DNA of 64,000 nucleotides from Sipunculus nudus. Taxonomy: Eukaryota; Annelida; Sipuncula; Golfingiida; Sipunculidae. The position numbers and the translations under genes are program-made. The stretch is from the NCBI GenBank assembly GCA_026874595.1, contig CM049319.1, positions 37,703,473 to 37,767,472 on the forward strand, written 5' to 3'. Shown one piece after another: positions 1-15,100 of this stretch. Positions within the stretch are counted from its first letter, which is position 1; every line of letters starts with the position of its first letter. The notes beneath the pieces are model-generated. The model was not told the DNA's origin. It did no database searches and saw nothing but the letters and a program-made list of their open reading frames with translations.

Positions 1-151
1 TGTGAAGGTTTTGCTGTTGGAGGCGGGGCCGGCAGACGACAGAGAAAACATCCACACGCCCCTCCTTGGGGGCAGCACATGGAATACGGACATAGACTGG
101 CAGTTTAAATCGGTCCCACAAAATTACTGCTGTGATGGACTCGACAACAGG
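1..151 (+). CDS. GMC gene A, first visible exon (partial)
   Basis: Reads [13 protein letters not shown] from base 2, the end of the FAD-binding beta-alpha-beta fold, where the Glu contacts FAD ribose. It ends at CCDGLDNR, phase 0, donor AGG|GTAAGC. The upstream part is outside the window. Matches the 3' part of gene B exon 2. Confidence 0.9.
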
Positions 152-3100
152 GTAAGCTTAGTCTCACCTGGCAACAATTTGACATCCATATGTCGAATGG
201 GCATTAAACTAATTAAAAAGCTTGTTAGTCATGTTTTCATTAATCTCATCTTTCTTATAAGGAACTTTCTACTTGTGCAAACTTTTCCTTGCCCAAAGCA
301 GGCCACAGGAAGCAAAATGTTATCTTTCTGCCGCTGGGATAATTCAGATATGATATTTAAGTTAAGTGTATTTTGAATGTCCGCCCTTCCCAGCAGAATA
401 TATTTCATGCGTGATTGAGATAGGATGAAACTGTGTCTGTTATTCAGAGGATTTTGTGTTGTTTTGAATTATAACAAAGTTCGGAAGTCAATTGCAACCA
501 TGTTTCTTAATGGTTGTTAAGTAAACAGTAGCACAAGGAAATTATTAACATGCAGATGGTGCACAAATGAAACGGTATTTTTGGTAAGTACTGTTTAAAA
601 CTATAGAATACGGGTGGTCGACAATCGACAACGTGGGAATGTGAAATAAGAATGAGATTTGTTGCATATTAGCATTGAGTCTGCCACATAAACGTAATGG
701 TAGGTGGCGCCACTTGTCATTTGAACGAGAAAAGGATTCAAGATATACACATTCAAAATTTCAGGCGGATAAGTCAAGCCACTGCCATGATATGGGTGAT
801 TTATACCCTAGGCAGACAAACAAATGCCCCAAGCAAAATTAGTTGCAGGTGGCGCCACCATTATGGTATATGATACAGAGCTATGTTAGACCTATACACT
901 TGCAAAATATCAGGCCTATATATCAAACCATTCCTGAGATATTAGCATGGATGTCTGCAGCATAAACGGGAATGTAGCTGGCGATACCTGCCTTATAAAC
1001 GAGAAACCTATCCAAGATATATGCACAGGCAAAATGTCAGGTGGAAAAGTCCAACCACTGCAGAGATATGAGTGATTTTAACACAAGACAGACGAACAGA
1101 TGGACGCAGTGCAAAAATGCTTGTAGATGGCGCCACCAATTTAGTGTATGATTAAATGCTATCCCAAAACTACACTAATGCAAAATTTCAGCATATTTGG
1201 TCAAAAGGGTCCCAAAACATGTGGGTTTATATATGAAAACAGGCGAACAGATACACGCTCTGGAGAATTGAAAGGTCAGAGGTCAACCCGAAATGAAGGC
1301 GAAGCAGTTCAAATGTGACGCGATCATAATTCTGAGTTTCATAAGATTCCGTCCAGTGGTTACTATTGAGTTCTCTAATATTCTATGCGGCGGCGGCGTC
1401 CTACTGAAAACACAGTATCCGCAAAACCCTGTTTTGGCGGATACAATAATAGACGTGGAATTCTGTATAAGAATAACGGCCTACCATTCAACGCAAAAAT
1501 TATATTATATCATTATAACGTCGTCTGCCGTTCATTATCTGACATCTCTCACCTCTCCCCTATTTTGACTTCTCTGAGCAAAAAAAAAAAAAATAATTTG
1601 CTGTTTACATCTGACCATAATTACCCTTTACCTCTGATATATATTATAAAGTATTTTCTTGGATCAAGGGTAAATGAATCTATGAGTTGTGTTGAATCTT
1701 TAAAATAATCACAAAATTTTACTATTTGCCGTGCCCATCATTTCACTGTGTTTGCATATATAATTAATGTGTTTCACCATATACCTCAGGAACGCTTATA
1801 TAGCTATAAGAACCAAGTTTCACATGCATATTGATTGATATTATCGAATTGTTTGGGTAAGATACTTTTGATGTCAAACAAACATAGTTTTGAGATTTTC
1901 TAGTGAAGAAAATGTTAAAGCTTTTGCATTCACGTTATCTTAACATTCCTTTGTGCGAATGAACTTGATTTATGCGAACATTTGCAGAATTTCACCGACA
2001 GAAAATTAAATTTTAATTAAATTTCCCTGATCGCCAAATTTAATATTTTCATATGTGAGCATACATTATGTAATGCCGTTTACCTGATATCTTAGGGACG
2101 GTTTTTACTAATAACAGCAAGAATTGGCCATTTTGTTTGTCCATTTTCCCCCGGGTACATTGACAAATAATACTCGAACGTTATACATAATGAAACGTCG
2201 GTTACCATATATCTCGGGTATGACTGCAGCGATCTTCAAACATTTCGAATAAATATATTCAATGCGAACATTTGACGATGTTATTTGTCAGCAGATGTAA
2301 ACTAGTGGTGGCGCCACCTATATTGCACTGCAGGTCAAAGGCTAATGTTTATCATACACAATATTTCATAGACCCCAGGACCCTATTGTTTTCTGGTGCG
2401 AGATATTTTGTTATTCGTAACTGATACATTTATATATTTAAAAGTAACAGAAAGAAACGTGCTAATTAAAATGCAGTTAGACTCAAAAAACGAGATTGAT
2501 TTTCATATTCCGTTCATATTCAGCTGTCCTTACATATTAATATTGGATTTTCAGCAAATTCCTATCCCCCGCGGCAAGGTCCTCGGTGGTTCAGGTTCTA
2601 TCAACGGGATGATGTACGTGCGCGGCAGTCGCTACGACTTTGACAAGTGGGAGGCTGCCGGCTGTACGGACTGGGGATACGACGATGTACTGCCGTATTT
2701 TATCAAAGCAGAGGGAAACCAGAACCCAGAATACGCAGCAAACGGTGGGTTATTCAATTTATTTAATTTCTGATGGTCGACTGATACCTTAAAATTCAAA
2801 GACCCAAAACAAAAGGGGTAGATTTTACTCCTTGGTTAAAGTGTTAAAGGAGGTTTTGGCTTTAGAATTTCTTGTCCCAGACCTGTCGCAGACCGTTTGG
2901 CAAAAACGTTGAACTTTCGGCGAAACCTAACATTGTTGCTCCTTGAATATTTATTCCTAGCACTGTGCATAGAGCGCATGCAATTGACAAGGCTGAATAA
3001 CAACATTCTATCGTTCCGGCTAGCAGCACCTCTCTCTCTCAACACTGGCTAACAGCACCTCTCTGGTCACTAGGTGGCAGCACCTCTCTGGTCTATGGGT

Positions 3101-6100
3101 GGCATCACCTCTCTGGCGGCCTTTCTGGTCACTGGGTGGCAGCACCTCTTTGGACACCTCTCTGGTCACTGGGTGGCAGCACTTCTCTGGTCACTTGGTG
3201 TCAGCACCTCTCTGGACACCTCTCTGGTCACTGGGTAGCAAGACCTCTCTGGACATCTGTCTGGACACTGCAACGGTCGACTGGTTTCTGGATTCTGCAG
3301 GATTCACAGACTGTATCCTAACACTGACTATGTACTATTAGAATACCCTTCTACCCTGGAGATCCATTTATATTCATAAATATAATACAAATCCTGGCCT
3401 GCCTTTTCCTACTAAAGCCCATCTATATATATGAACACGCTTAATACTAAATAGTCTTGGAACAATATCACCATTATCACGAAAGCGCTCCCCATAATAA
3501 TTGCATAACTGGACCTGCAGCACACCAGGCAACCTTTATTGAATACAACCAAAGTTTAAGAACGCAGCCCTCTGACCGGCCTGCGATTATCGTTCAATAG
3601 ATACAAATGTACAGCTGAAAATAAAAAGGGAATATTAAACCAAATTGCACAAAATGACACGGTTCATTTCATAACATCTTCGATTTTTAATGGGTCAGAA
3701 AGTGGACTATTTTGTACTTACATACATTTTTAAAGAATCAAAGCAAACTTTGCAATCTCTCTGGAACTAGAATTTTTTTTTCTTCTAAATCTCGACCGGT
3801 ATAATTTTATTATTTAGCTAAATCGGCCACTCGCCTCGTAATTTTAATACTTAGTCCGTGGAACTTTTAAGCCCTAAGGTTATATAGGCGGTTGGCGCCA
3901 CCCATGACCTCCTTTTGTCCGTCCTTTACCTTGTGAACGGTAAAATCGATTAAACATAACAGAAGTATACCAACAAAAGATGGATCACTTTGACCTACTT
4001 TTCAAGGTCACAGAGCTATTCGTAGAAAAAATGGCGGGATATCTCTAAAAAACTCTAAAATCTCTAAAACTACCAAAGATAGCACTACTTAACCTGTAAC
4101 AGCACATGTCAGTTAATGTTTTAACTTTCTATGTTGACACAAATGTATATCCAGGTCAGGATATGTAAGGTGAGAGCCCCATAAGATAATGAGATGTGAC
4201 CAGGGAGATGTAATAATATTTAATAATAAAAGTTGTGTTAATCAGTGGATCGATTTATGTATGGAATAACGGATTATTATAGATTATACGGTTTGTTATG
4301 ATTTAGATGACAGACAGTTCTAGATGCTCCTGGAAGGCTTAGCCTTTAGATTCCATGTAGAGAAGTGTCAAGATATATGTAGATATTTCCAGAATATTCC
4401 TGTAGTTTCTATACTGTAGATGTATATAAAGGCCGGTTCCAAGGGAGAGAGTCAGTCTAGACGTCGGAGCGGCCTGTTGAGCTAAGTCTCTGAGATTATT
4501 CAGTCAAAACATGTCTGCAACCAGCCGTGCTGTGAAATGTAGATTTGCACAAGATTAAGTGTTGTCAGGTACCATATGGGGACCTTGGAGATGTGTAAAC
4601 TTAGACGATGAGGGGGTTAGGAGTTTTGTTGATTTTGCATTTGTGAAGTATGTGCCAGTAAGCGGCGGGCTGAAGCCAAAGAATTGTTGAAGAATTATAT
4701 TGTACACTTGGAGCCAGTCTGCGTTGACATTGACCAATTGTTGGACGTTTTGGAATAAACTTGCGTTTTCTTTAAAACCCTAGACTTCGAGATTTGTCGA
4801 CTTTTGCTAGAAAATTCCTTGGATATATGTCCATTGCTCTATCCTCTCGGCCTCTGGTGTGGGCAACGGTGGCGGTCTGTTCACTTTTTTTAAAAGGGTT
4901 GAATGAATCAAATATACATTGAATAACTTTTTTTTATTTTGAGTATTTATTAGCTTTTACTGAGCTGAAAAATGTTGGTGCGTATATTAAACTGAAACGG
5001 CATGGATTCAATTTTATTTTTCTAAATTTGATTAAAATCTTGTTTAAATGGTACATTTTTGCTTAAACCCTCAATTTATATTTGGAACTTAAAAAAAATG
5101 AAAATTTACAGTTGTAATAACATTTTTTAATGAAATATGACGAGGCAAGTCTTTAACATGAATTGATGGACAGAATCCAATAACTCACTTAGTATAATCA
5201 CACATCCCTTTTAGTGCCTGAAATACAGTGCTTTAAAGCTTCTCCTAATTTGAATTAAAGTGTTAGGTTATTACCATACACTAGCTAAATACATTGAATC
5301 CAGCAGTATAGCAATACCTTTCCACTGAATAGGCAGTTTCAAAGTAATATGGCAAAGAAGGATAACAAAATAAGTCTTATATTACATGATTAAATAAAAT
5401 TTGTTGGACAAAGAAATGGTGTCATAACATTTCAGATTTATAATTTACATAGTGTGTTCAAATCTAAATTTGGATGTACACGCCATTATTAATGCCAGCG
5501 CGGGATAGCAAGGATATTTTTACTTTAAAAATAAAATTAGTATAAAATTAGTGTCTTACATTTCAGTATTCATTTTTGAAAGTACTTTGCAATGAAATTA
5601 TATAGTTAAATGTCTTGTTAAAGTTGCACATTTACATCGTTTTATCTTCCATTTTTTTTAAAGTTATAAAATATGTTTATATTTAAAGTATACGTTAGCA
5701 TTTTGTGTCTATTTTGTGTTTTCCGACAGTACAGCAAAACGTTGGAGTGATATTTCCTTTGAAACTAAAATTTATTTGTACTTTTCCTTATCAAGTTTAG
5801 TTTATCAACGCTAAAACCTCAAATTTCGAATTTATTATTAAAGCGGCCGTGAAGTAAGCATTTAGAAAAGAATCAGTTTGGATTTCAGGCTGTAGGCTTT
5901 GGATGACCAAACCCAATGGAAGGCAGAGTGTATCCTTAATATTTTCTGACATAATTTTTTAAGTTTTCACCATGTTTGAAAGTTATATTTTTAATTTTGG
6001 TGCAATTTGTGCAGAAAGCAGCTGCCATGATAGTGAGGTGACCTGATAACTAATGAACCTGCTTATTGACTTTTAATTAGACTTGGGATAATTAACTCAT

Positions 6101-9100
6101 TAACTTGGGATCAACAATCTTCAGAGTTAGACACTTACACAGACTTTACAGTTGGTATTCAAATCGCTTTATTATACATCATGAGAGAGAGAGAGATGAT
6201 GGATAATAAGGGTGCTTTTCCATGTGCGCGGCAGTTTCTGCCGCGCGTCAAACGCATGCGTTTGCCGCGCGGCCAGTCCTTTTCTATGTGTGCGTTTTGT
6301 ATGCGTTTGCAATCGCATGCCCTTTTCACATTGTTGAACAGACTCAAAAATACGATGACAGCATGGGTACGGGGAAACCCCACATGTGACGCCATTTGAA
6401 GGCTGAATTCCCATGCGTTTGCCGCGCGGCAGACGCAGAAATCAAGCACTGCTGGTTTCCAAAACTGACATGTGCGTTAGCCGCGCGGCAATCGCATACA
6501 TGGAAATACCACATGACTTTTTAACTGGTTGGATTTTCGCCTTCTGTTCAACGATGTAAAAATGGCATGCGATTGCCGCGCGGCAAACGCATACAAAACG
6601 CTCACATAGAAAAGGACTGGCCGCGCCGCCAACGCATACAAAACGCTCACATAGAAAAGGACTGGCCGCGCGGCAAACAATTGCGTTTGACGCGCGACAG
6701 AAACTGCCGCGTACATGGAAAAGCACCCTTATATGAATTCATGTTATACAACTGTCAATTTCATTCAAAATTCAGTTGTTAGCCAGCTATAGGTAGAGCA
6801 TTTATATTTTATTTCTTCTGTTCATTCACATTGCAAAATGTCATCTGTTCCTTGAAGAGTCTCAGGTAAAATTATTAGCTAGACTAAAAAGACGAATTAG
6901 CTGAAAGGCAAACAATGGATGATTCTTTCATATAAACTGGTTTTATTTCTTTGAGCTCCGATGACTTTCATTCGCACTTTGTTTCGTGTTGAATTCTTTT
7001 TTTTTAATTTTCTTTCCGGCTGAAAATGCAGCTATAGGAATTTCTTTACACGTCTAGTTGGACAACTAAAATAGTTACAGATACTTTGCAAAGAAACAAA
7101 TATTTAGACGGATATAACCAGTAGTATAGCTCAAGAATGACTATTTTACAGAAATGTATTTGGAGTCACGGAACACTTGCAAATACATGGCTCCAATAAT
7201 CCTTCGAAATTTCAACAAAAGTTACAAATTTAGTGTCTCGTTTGAATAAATTATATACATGAGATGGCTTAACTGCTTGAGTCATTACAGTTCTTTCCCT
7301 TCACATGCAATTAATTGTTCGATCAAACAGAAGAAAGTAAATATAAACAAATTAATAAATAACAAAAAACCATAAAAAATAGTTTCATCTCTGAGTTCAA
7401 CCCTGAGTTGCAAATATCTCTATGTAAATCATTTTCTGATTGAATACTAATCCCATTGTGTGCAGTTGTAAAATACGTGTATGGGATTCTCACAAAAATA
7501 TGTTTTGAAGACTTAAGAAGATTTATTCTCTGTCAAATGTCCAGAAAGTGAAATTGTCATTTAATGTGACATATTACAGGATTTTCTTCGGCTGCATCAA
7601 CATCAATCAATCGCCATTAATACTGACCAGTTCTTCAGAACCATTTTAGAAAAAATGGCTTACAAAACTAACATCCAATATTATTTATGCCTTGAAATGT
7701 CTGGCAACGTTTAGATTAATCAAATCAGATTGTTCATAATAATTGGTGCAGTTATCTGTTCGGATGTTGACCCTACACATTAGGGAAGTGTATGCTTATA
7801 TATGCATGTATTATATGTGGCATGCTTACCAATTCCTGATCTAGGGTTTACCAGCACCCAATTGGAATTCCTGTCAGCCAAAGTCCTAAATAGCCCAATT
7901 TCTAAATAAAATTGACTACTTCTCCAGTAAATTAAGTTTATAGCCATTCAGACCCATGATTCATGTGTAATTGTTAAAATGTATTAGATTTAAACATAGG
8001 TTTTAGGTCCTTTAATTAATCCAATGAATGTGCCATCTACGCATTTGTTATCCTGTATGTTCACAATCTGAATCAGGATTTGGGCTTGGATTAGGATGAT
8101 TTCTGGAAATTAGAAAATAATGTTAAGAACGAAAATTTAACTTTGAATGCTGTAAACGTAAACTTTAAAAACCTTTTATATACAACATTTTATTTTATTT
8201 GGAAATGTAAATGGAATGTATATATAAACAAATGTCTTCTACCCCAGTTTCGCGGAATATTCATTACCCGGTAAATATAGGCAAAGAAAGTCCAGGAGAT
8301 TTCAACAAAATATATACATGAACAAGAAGTGTTTTCAAATAAATTTGAAGGACTGAGCTAGAAACGCCAGTCTCTCTGACGAATATAAAATCTTATTTAA
8401 ATGTTATAATTTCAGCAGAGTAACAGCTCTACTCACACAACTGTGTGCAAACGCTCATATTCAGATTTGAATTATGAAACTAAAAATTATCCACGAGGTC
8501 TCTCAAGGCCAGGTACCGTGGTGTTTCATTTGGCTGTTCCGTTTATCGTGCACCGCGTGCATTTGGTAAGATGCTTTCGATCTGAACATGAAGTCTCTTT
8601 TCTTATAATTGTGCACCACGTACAACTGATCACACTGGTTCCATCGTGGTACACTTTATTTTCATTGAGCTTGATCCAAAACGTTTTGGCCAAAACGGTT
8701 TGAAAACGCTTTGGGTAGCCATGGGAGAGCTCAAAACGTTTTCAAAACGGTTCGCATTAGGCGTGTGAAAGGGGTATTTTCATTTTGCCTTGTGAATGGG
8801 ATTTCTAAAAAAGAATTTTAACATAGGTACTTCCCTTGCGGAGAGGAGATGTAAAACAACAAAATCTTGTAAAAGTTCGGAGATTTTTAATTTTTGCGAT
8901 TTACTGTTGTGATGGACATCTTGTATCACAGGTAATCTCCTACAGAGTTTTTAACATCATACATAGCTTAATTACTTCTGTTATGAATCTTTCCAAAGGT
9001 CATTGTACTTCATGCATCTCTAATGTATCGTAGACCCAGCCGGTGACTTTCAGCAGTGGGACTAGTTGTTCTTTCGATGTTCCCAATCCCCTGGACAAAC

Positions 9101-12100
9101 AGGCAGGTGCTATTGTCGAGCTCTGCCTAGGTCAATATACTTAAAATCATAATTACTGGTAAATCTTAGTCAGATTCAGTTGATAAATACAGAGGCAATA
9201 AAGAGATATTTCAAATAAGTGGTCACTCATATGGGTAAAGAACAAGTTTAATATGGCAAAGTGCAGATAAGTAAAGTAAAACCTAATCGTTAATTATTTG
9301 CTGTAGCCTTAAAAGTTAACATGTTTGAAACATGGTTTTTGTTCATTCTCAGGCTACCACGGCACTAATGGTCCCCTTAAAGTGTCGGACTCCTATATAT
9401 CTCAGCTAACTGATGTGCTCGGGGAAGCTGCAGGAGAACTCGGCATCCCAACATTAGACATAAACGGACGCTCGCAGTACGGTAAGACTTAGTATATCTG
9501 CTACCTGCATATGCCGTTACTGTCCTGTTACTCGGCCGTGTTGTGATAAAAATATCATTGAGTGTTCAATAAACTTCCGTTCTCAAGTACACAGAAATAT
9601 CTTTAAAAGATCGCATTACACTTTAACCATGAACCTTAAGTTATGCTAAAATTGATCATTTTTCCAGCTAAATGCATATTATCGTGATTTGTCATTCTGG
9701 ATAAGTTATATATTTTCAAAACAGTATTTTTGAACTTCAAAATATATTATGGGATATTTTGTACAGTACTTCAAGTTTTCAGTATTCTGTCTACCTCTTT
9801 ATTTTGATTATGTCATTTTTCTCTTTTCAGGATTTATGCGTAACCAGGCAACGGGTTACAAGGGTCGGCGGATGTCGACAAGCCAGGCGTATTTACGTTC
9901 AGCGTCCAACAGAGATAACCTGCACGTCATCGTCGGGGCGCATGTCACAAAGGTGAGGTTTACGAACAGAGCTTTACACACCAAGTCGACCTGTCTGTTC
10001 TGCTTTGAAGCTATATAGAGGACACTAGTCAGAAAAAGGGCCACTTATCATCCCGTATTCGCAGAATGCATTCATGTATTTTCCTCAGAAGTGGTTTGCT
10101 GTAGTCGCCTGAAATTATGCATGACTATAGATCTTGGATACCTCTATATCGTTCATATGCCTACTAGCGCCATCTACAAATTGTTTTGCGTGGTGTCAAT
10201 TTGTATATGTGTTTTGGATAAAAGCATTGTTATCTCATAAGTTGTTCGACTTAACGGCCTGAATTTTGGATGTCAATCCGTACTGTGTAGCTTTCTCGTG
10301 CACATGACTTGTGGCGCCTCCTACAACTGCACATTCGTAGAATACATCAATGCATTTATCTCTGGAGTGGTTGAAAGTATCAGCCTGAAAATTGAATGTT
10401 CATTAATCTAGGACGACATTTTCCCTTATAACATACTATTCATCTGTGTGTCTACATTTGGTGAATATCACACATATCTCAGGAGTGGTTTGATGTATCG
10501 GCCTTAAATTTTGCATGTCTATAAATCTATAAAATTTGTTTATCTTATAAACAAGACTGCCGGCGCCACCTATAATCTTTTTGTGCGTCGTGTCCATCAA
10601 CGCTTCTGTTCTTTTTTGTGAAAACCACACATATCTCAGGAGTGGTTTGAATAATCGGCCAAGATTTGTGCATATTCATACATCTTAGATAAGTTTCTCG
10701 TTCACAGGACGGTGGCGCCATCCACAATGCAGTTTTCGTAGAATATATGTCCTTGCATTTATCTCCAAAGTATGAAATTTTGTATGTTTTAAGATCAAGG
10801 AAGGCATTACCTCTTCTGTAAAATAGGGGGCGCATGCTACAACCGTACTTGCATGAAGTCCATTTGTGTGTCTACATTTGGTGAAAATCAGGAGTGATAC
10901 GGTGTGCCAGCGTAGCTGGTTGTGCTACTTACAATCGTTTTACGTAGAGTGCATCTGTAAAAATCACACATATATCTTAGGACGCGTTCGAAATTGTACA
11001 TGTCCATTCAGCCTGGACACAAGACAGATTTTTCGTGCTCAATTTAGCCTCCTGGCGCCACCTAAAAACACGTATTCATAGAATACATCCATACATTTAT
11101 CTTAGGAGTGGTTTTACACACACACACATATACTTTTAAGTAAAGGTTTCATGATTTGCAATGTTAATGTAACCACGGGACGCTCGATATGCAGCGAGAA
11201 AGTAATGGAATAAGTAACTGAAGGAGAAAAATCATGTCGGGTTATCTGTCAGTATAATATGTCAGTGTAATATGTCATTTGGTAGGTGATTCTCATGGAG
11301 AAGCGAGCGGTTGGGGTGGAGTTTATGAGTGGTGGTCGTGTTGAGATTGCAAAGGCCAGTAAGGAGGTTATTCTGTCAGCCGGGGTGATCGGGTCACCAC
11401 ATATACTCCTCCTCTCAGGCGTGGGACCGAAGGCACAACTTGAAAAGTTCAAGGTGAGAGAAATAATCTGTGTTGGGTCCATTGCAACTTGTCCAATCCT
11501 TGTATTTTTTTATCTAGATATACTCATGAGCTCTCATTTATTCTTGTTTGAGTTTGTTTTGGAATGTTTTTTAATCACAATTGAAGAATTTATATCCCGG
11601 GTATATATTACCGTTGATTTTCCTATTCATTAACCTATGAAACTTTTGCAAGTATATACAAAAAATGATAGTGGACCGGTAAATCATATTTAGGATGTAG
11701 GAAGTAACATTTAGAATTAATCACTGACTTAGTGAAATCACTATAGGTTCTACGGTATACGTAAAATAGGAACCACGACAACTTGATTACAGACGATGCC
11801 TTAAAGATTCAAACCAAGCCATTCATGATGCAGAGTAACGGCAAATAACGGCCCCTCCTTTGATAAAGACGCTTGTATAAACTAGAAAATATTCAGCGAC
11901 CCGACCTCCGTCAGGACCTTAAGGTGGCACGACTGGTCCCCCCACCTGACCTGACTTTGTTTCAGTTTTTCCTTTGCATGGAACAATCTAATGCTTTAAT
12001 ACCCCCTAAAGTATACATTTTCTGAAAGCTATGAAAATTCTCTATAGTTTGGTGATAATAAACTTTGTTTCCGAGGAACAGGTTTGAATTTGTAAGAATT

Positions 12101-15100
12101 TTAATTTAATTTTAATTTTTAACAAAAAATCGTTCATTCCAGCACAACTAAAGCGGATACAGAAAATATTCTTAAATAAATCGAGAATTTAGATAATAAT
12201 CCCCAGGCGTTTTTTTTTGTTTAGTGAGTTAAGTTTAAAAATTACGATTTTAAGGAGTATTTAATTTTGAAATCTTCACAAATCATTTCATTTCTAACTT
12301 TTACCTTAATAAAATCCTTCAAATTTAGTATAGGCATAAAATAAAAAAAAGCTTTTTAGAAGACATATTAACAATTATATATCTCAAAGATGGTATGTTT
12401 CGGACAAGTGATTACTGAGAAATAACGCTCTAAAGATAAGGTGTTCAGGTGAAATGATGTTTCGAGAAAATGGCCAAAAACTATATTCGTAGAGATCATT
12501 AGTCCTACACACATAACTAACCACAACTACATGTTGACAGTCACATGAATTTGGTCAAGACGGTGGTTCCTATCAAACCAAGATATAATAACATGGATTA
12601 ATTGACTAATTTGCTCTAAAAACGTATTAAAACGATAAAAGTTTGACCTGTCACACCAGCGACTTGTCAAACACCACGTGCATGGACTTCAGTAGGCGGA
12701 GCTTACAGTTTTGGCCGAGTGCCAAGGTGCGCTTAGCACCGGACTACTGGGACCCGCGGCAGAAGAGGTGCATCGCCGGGCCTAATAGGTAACCGCGTGT
12801 TTACACAGGAACTAGGGGAGCGGGATTTATGGGCATTCAAGGAGAACGAAGATTGATTTACTTATCACGGTTTACAACCTTTATAGGTATTTAGGGGTTG
12901 ACAATAGAGACGAGTTTATAACGATCATACAAATCTCGCATACACATACAAGTCATATGTGAAATCTTGACTTATTGTTTATTGGAGGGAAGAATAGGAA
13001 GACGGTGGTTTGTCACTTTCATACATCATGCACACACATTCAAGTCACAGAAGGAGCCCGATTATCTTGTAAGAAGGTTTATTTACATGGACTCTATAAA
13101 TGGCAACAAATTAAACAATCAACAAATAACAGCGTCAAAGAAGGTCTGTAGGTTCACGGCGTAGGCCCCCTGAAAAATAATGTTGTCATCACAATCCGGT
13201 CGAGTACTTTGCCTATATCGTCACTGATTACGCTAGCAATCCCGACCTTTCGCCGTTGTCATTTATGCACTTGACTTGTTGTCCGGCCTCTGTCAGTTGT
13301 GCTTCGCAGGAGTTTGTATCAATATCTCTCAAAGCTTTTGTGTGATTACCCCAGTTTAATGATGAAAGTGGGGCTGGCAAATTCAGAAACGCAGCCAGTC
13401 TTGCTGCGGCAGCTCTTCCCTTCCCGATCGCACGAAACGCCAAAACACATGACCTGTTGATCTCAGCATATGTCTGTCCCGGGGACGTGGGTACATACTG
13501 ATAATTTTTATTTCTGTCACAGTTCGAGTTAGTACATTGAAGGCCCATGGTACTGCACCATCCCATTCGCCGTGTTGGGTCTTCCACGAGATCAAAAGTT
13601 CCTTCACGACAGATCGCACATACAACAGCGGCTGACAATAGACACATCCGATCGTGACGTCACAGAAACTAGGTCACTGACCATGTGGTGCTCTGTAAGG
13701 CAAAACATGGGCTGCGGCAGGCACTGGACAAGCTATTTACACTACAATACCAGTCTGAATCACGCTTCATTTTTCTCACTGTTTAGTGTCATTTTGCATA
13801 TCAAACACCAAAAACCATGTCATTCTAGTGTCCCTACAATTAACTAGTCATTTTAACTCCAGGAGGCCTTCACTAGAACATTTAAATTTGCAGCTGACAA
13901 TCCCACCTGGTGTTCAACATCCTTGCATTTAGTCATGGCTAATCAAGAGGTCAGAGGTTTTCACGCTTCATTCTATAAGTATATATTTGTAATATGCTTT
14001 CCTACCACACGTGCAGTTCCATTCGTGTGACATACATGGACAATATTATTCACTTAATCAGCAGTAAAAATGTCAGACTTAATTCCTTGTTCAGACCTAG
14101 ACCTCCCTGTTGACGGGAGTAAACGTTTATGCCGAAAAGGGAGTACAGCCTTCACTTTGGTGGATCATTTCCCATAACAAATCTCATTTCAGAGTTACTT
14201 TTTCTAAATATGAAATCTTTATATAAAAATAAATTTATCTTTAGACCTGTCTATCAGCTGATCTAAGTTGAGAATGTCCATGGAAGCTTTATCTGATGAC
14301 ATAATTAATTACTCATTTTCCTTAGTTAATTTGAGACTCATAATCTGTAACAGATATACCTCCTTCATTTAATATTCAATGAATGTTTTCATCTTATTGT
14401 TTATTCTTTGTATAATTACTATTATTATTATTATTTTTATTATAATTATCATTATCATCAATAATAAATCATAATAATATCTTTAATAATAATTTGAATA
14501 TCATTAATATCAAAATCACTGAAAAGGACAAACCCAGCAAATTTATATATTGTTAATGTTTTTATATTTATAATCAATTTTACTTTATTTTAATTTTAAT
14601 CAATTTATATTCAAATCATTCGCCAAATAATTTAAACCAAAAATGTAACATACAAATTAACACAACACGATGGCTTTCTCTTTCAAACGAACACATAACG
14701 TTGCATTTATCGACTACTACACCTAAATAATTATTTAACTGATTACAATACTATACATCAAAGGAAACCATTCTTTACATTGTTTTACAGTTACTCTTCT
14801 CGTAATTATTATTTCAGTCATGGTTCATATGAAGCACTATATAGCTGGTATTAATTTTTTAATATACTAGTGGGAACCCAGGCAAGGTATTGGAAAACAT
14901 CACTCATTTAAATTGAATAATGCTTCATTAATTATATAAAATATGGAAGTTTTTGGTGGGAGGTGCATTATTACCCTTGTTGAAATAAGGATTGGCATTA
15001 AAATGTGAATAGTGATTAATGTGCAGGGATTTGATGATATTTCTAATATTTATTGGTCCGGGGGAACTTTTTATAAGCCATACAAATTATGAAGCAGTTA

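Larger units (their letters stand above)
2745..9352 (+). other. 6.6-kb intron of gene A
   Basis: No exon found. It contains a 25-30-bp minisatellite (3020-3280), a candidate LTR (about 4166-4880), a long-TIR foldback element (6209-6729) and an inverted-repeat-rich patch (8440-8770). The remainder is AT-rich with no recognisable structure. The same intron in gene B is only 248 bp, so nearly all of this length was gained. Confidence 0.7.

Noticed and set aside
1293-1708. Two ORFs of about 100 codons in the first intron
   Set aside because: Overlapping frames in AT-rich intron sequence ending in poly-A; no domain or splice context.
6159-6782. Six overlapping ORFs around the foldback element
   Set aside because: Mirror ORFs on both strands arise from the inverted repeat and its GC-rich arms; no conserved protein pattern.
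13572-13847. Plus-strand ORF of 91 codons inside the TTAA transposon
   Set aside because: It overlaps the opposite strand of the transposase-like ORF and shows no pattern of its own.
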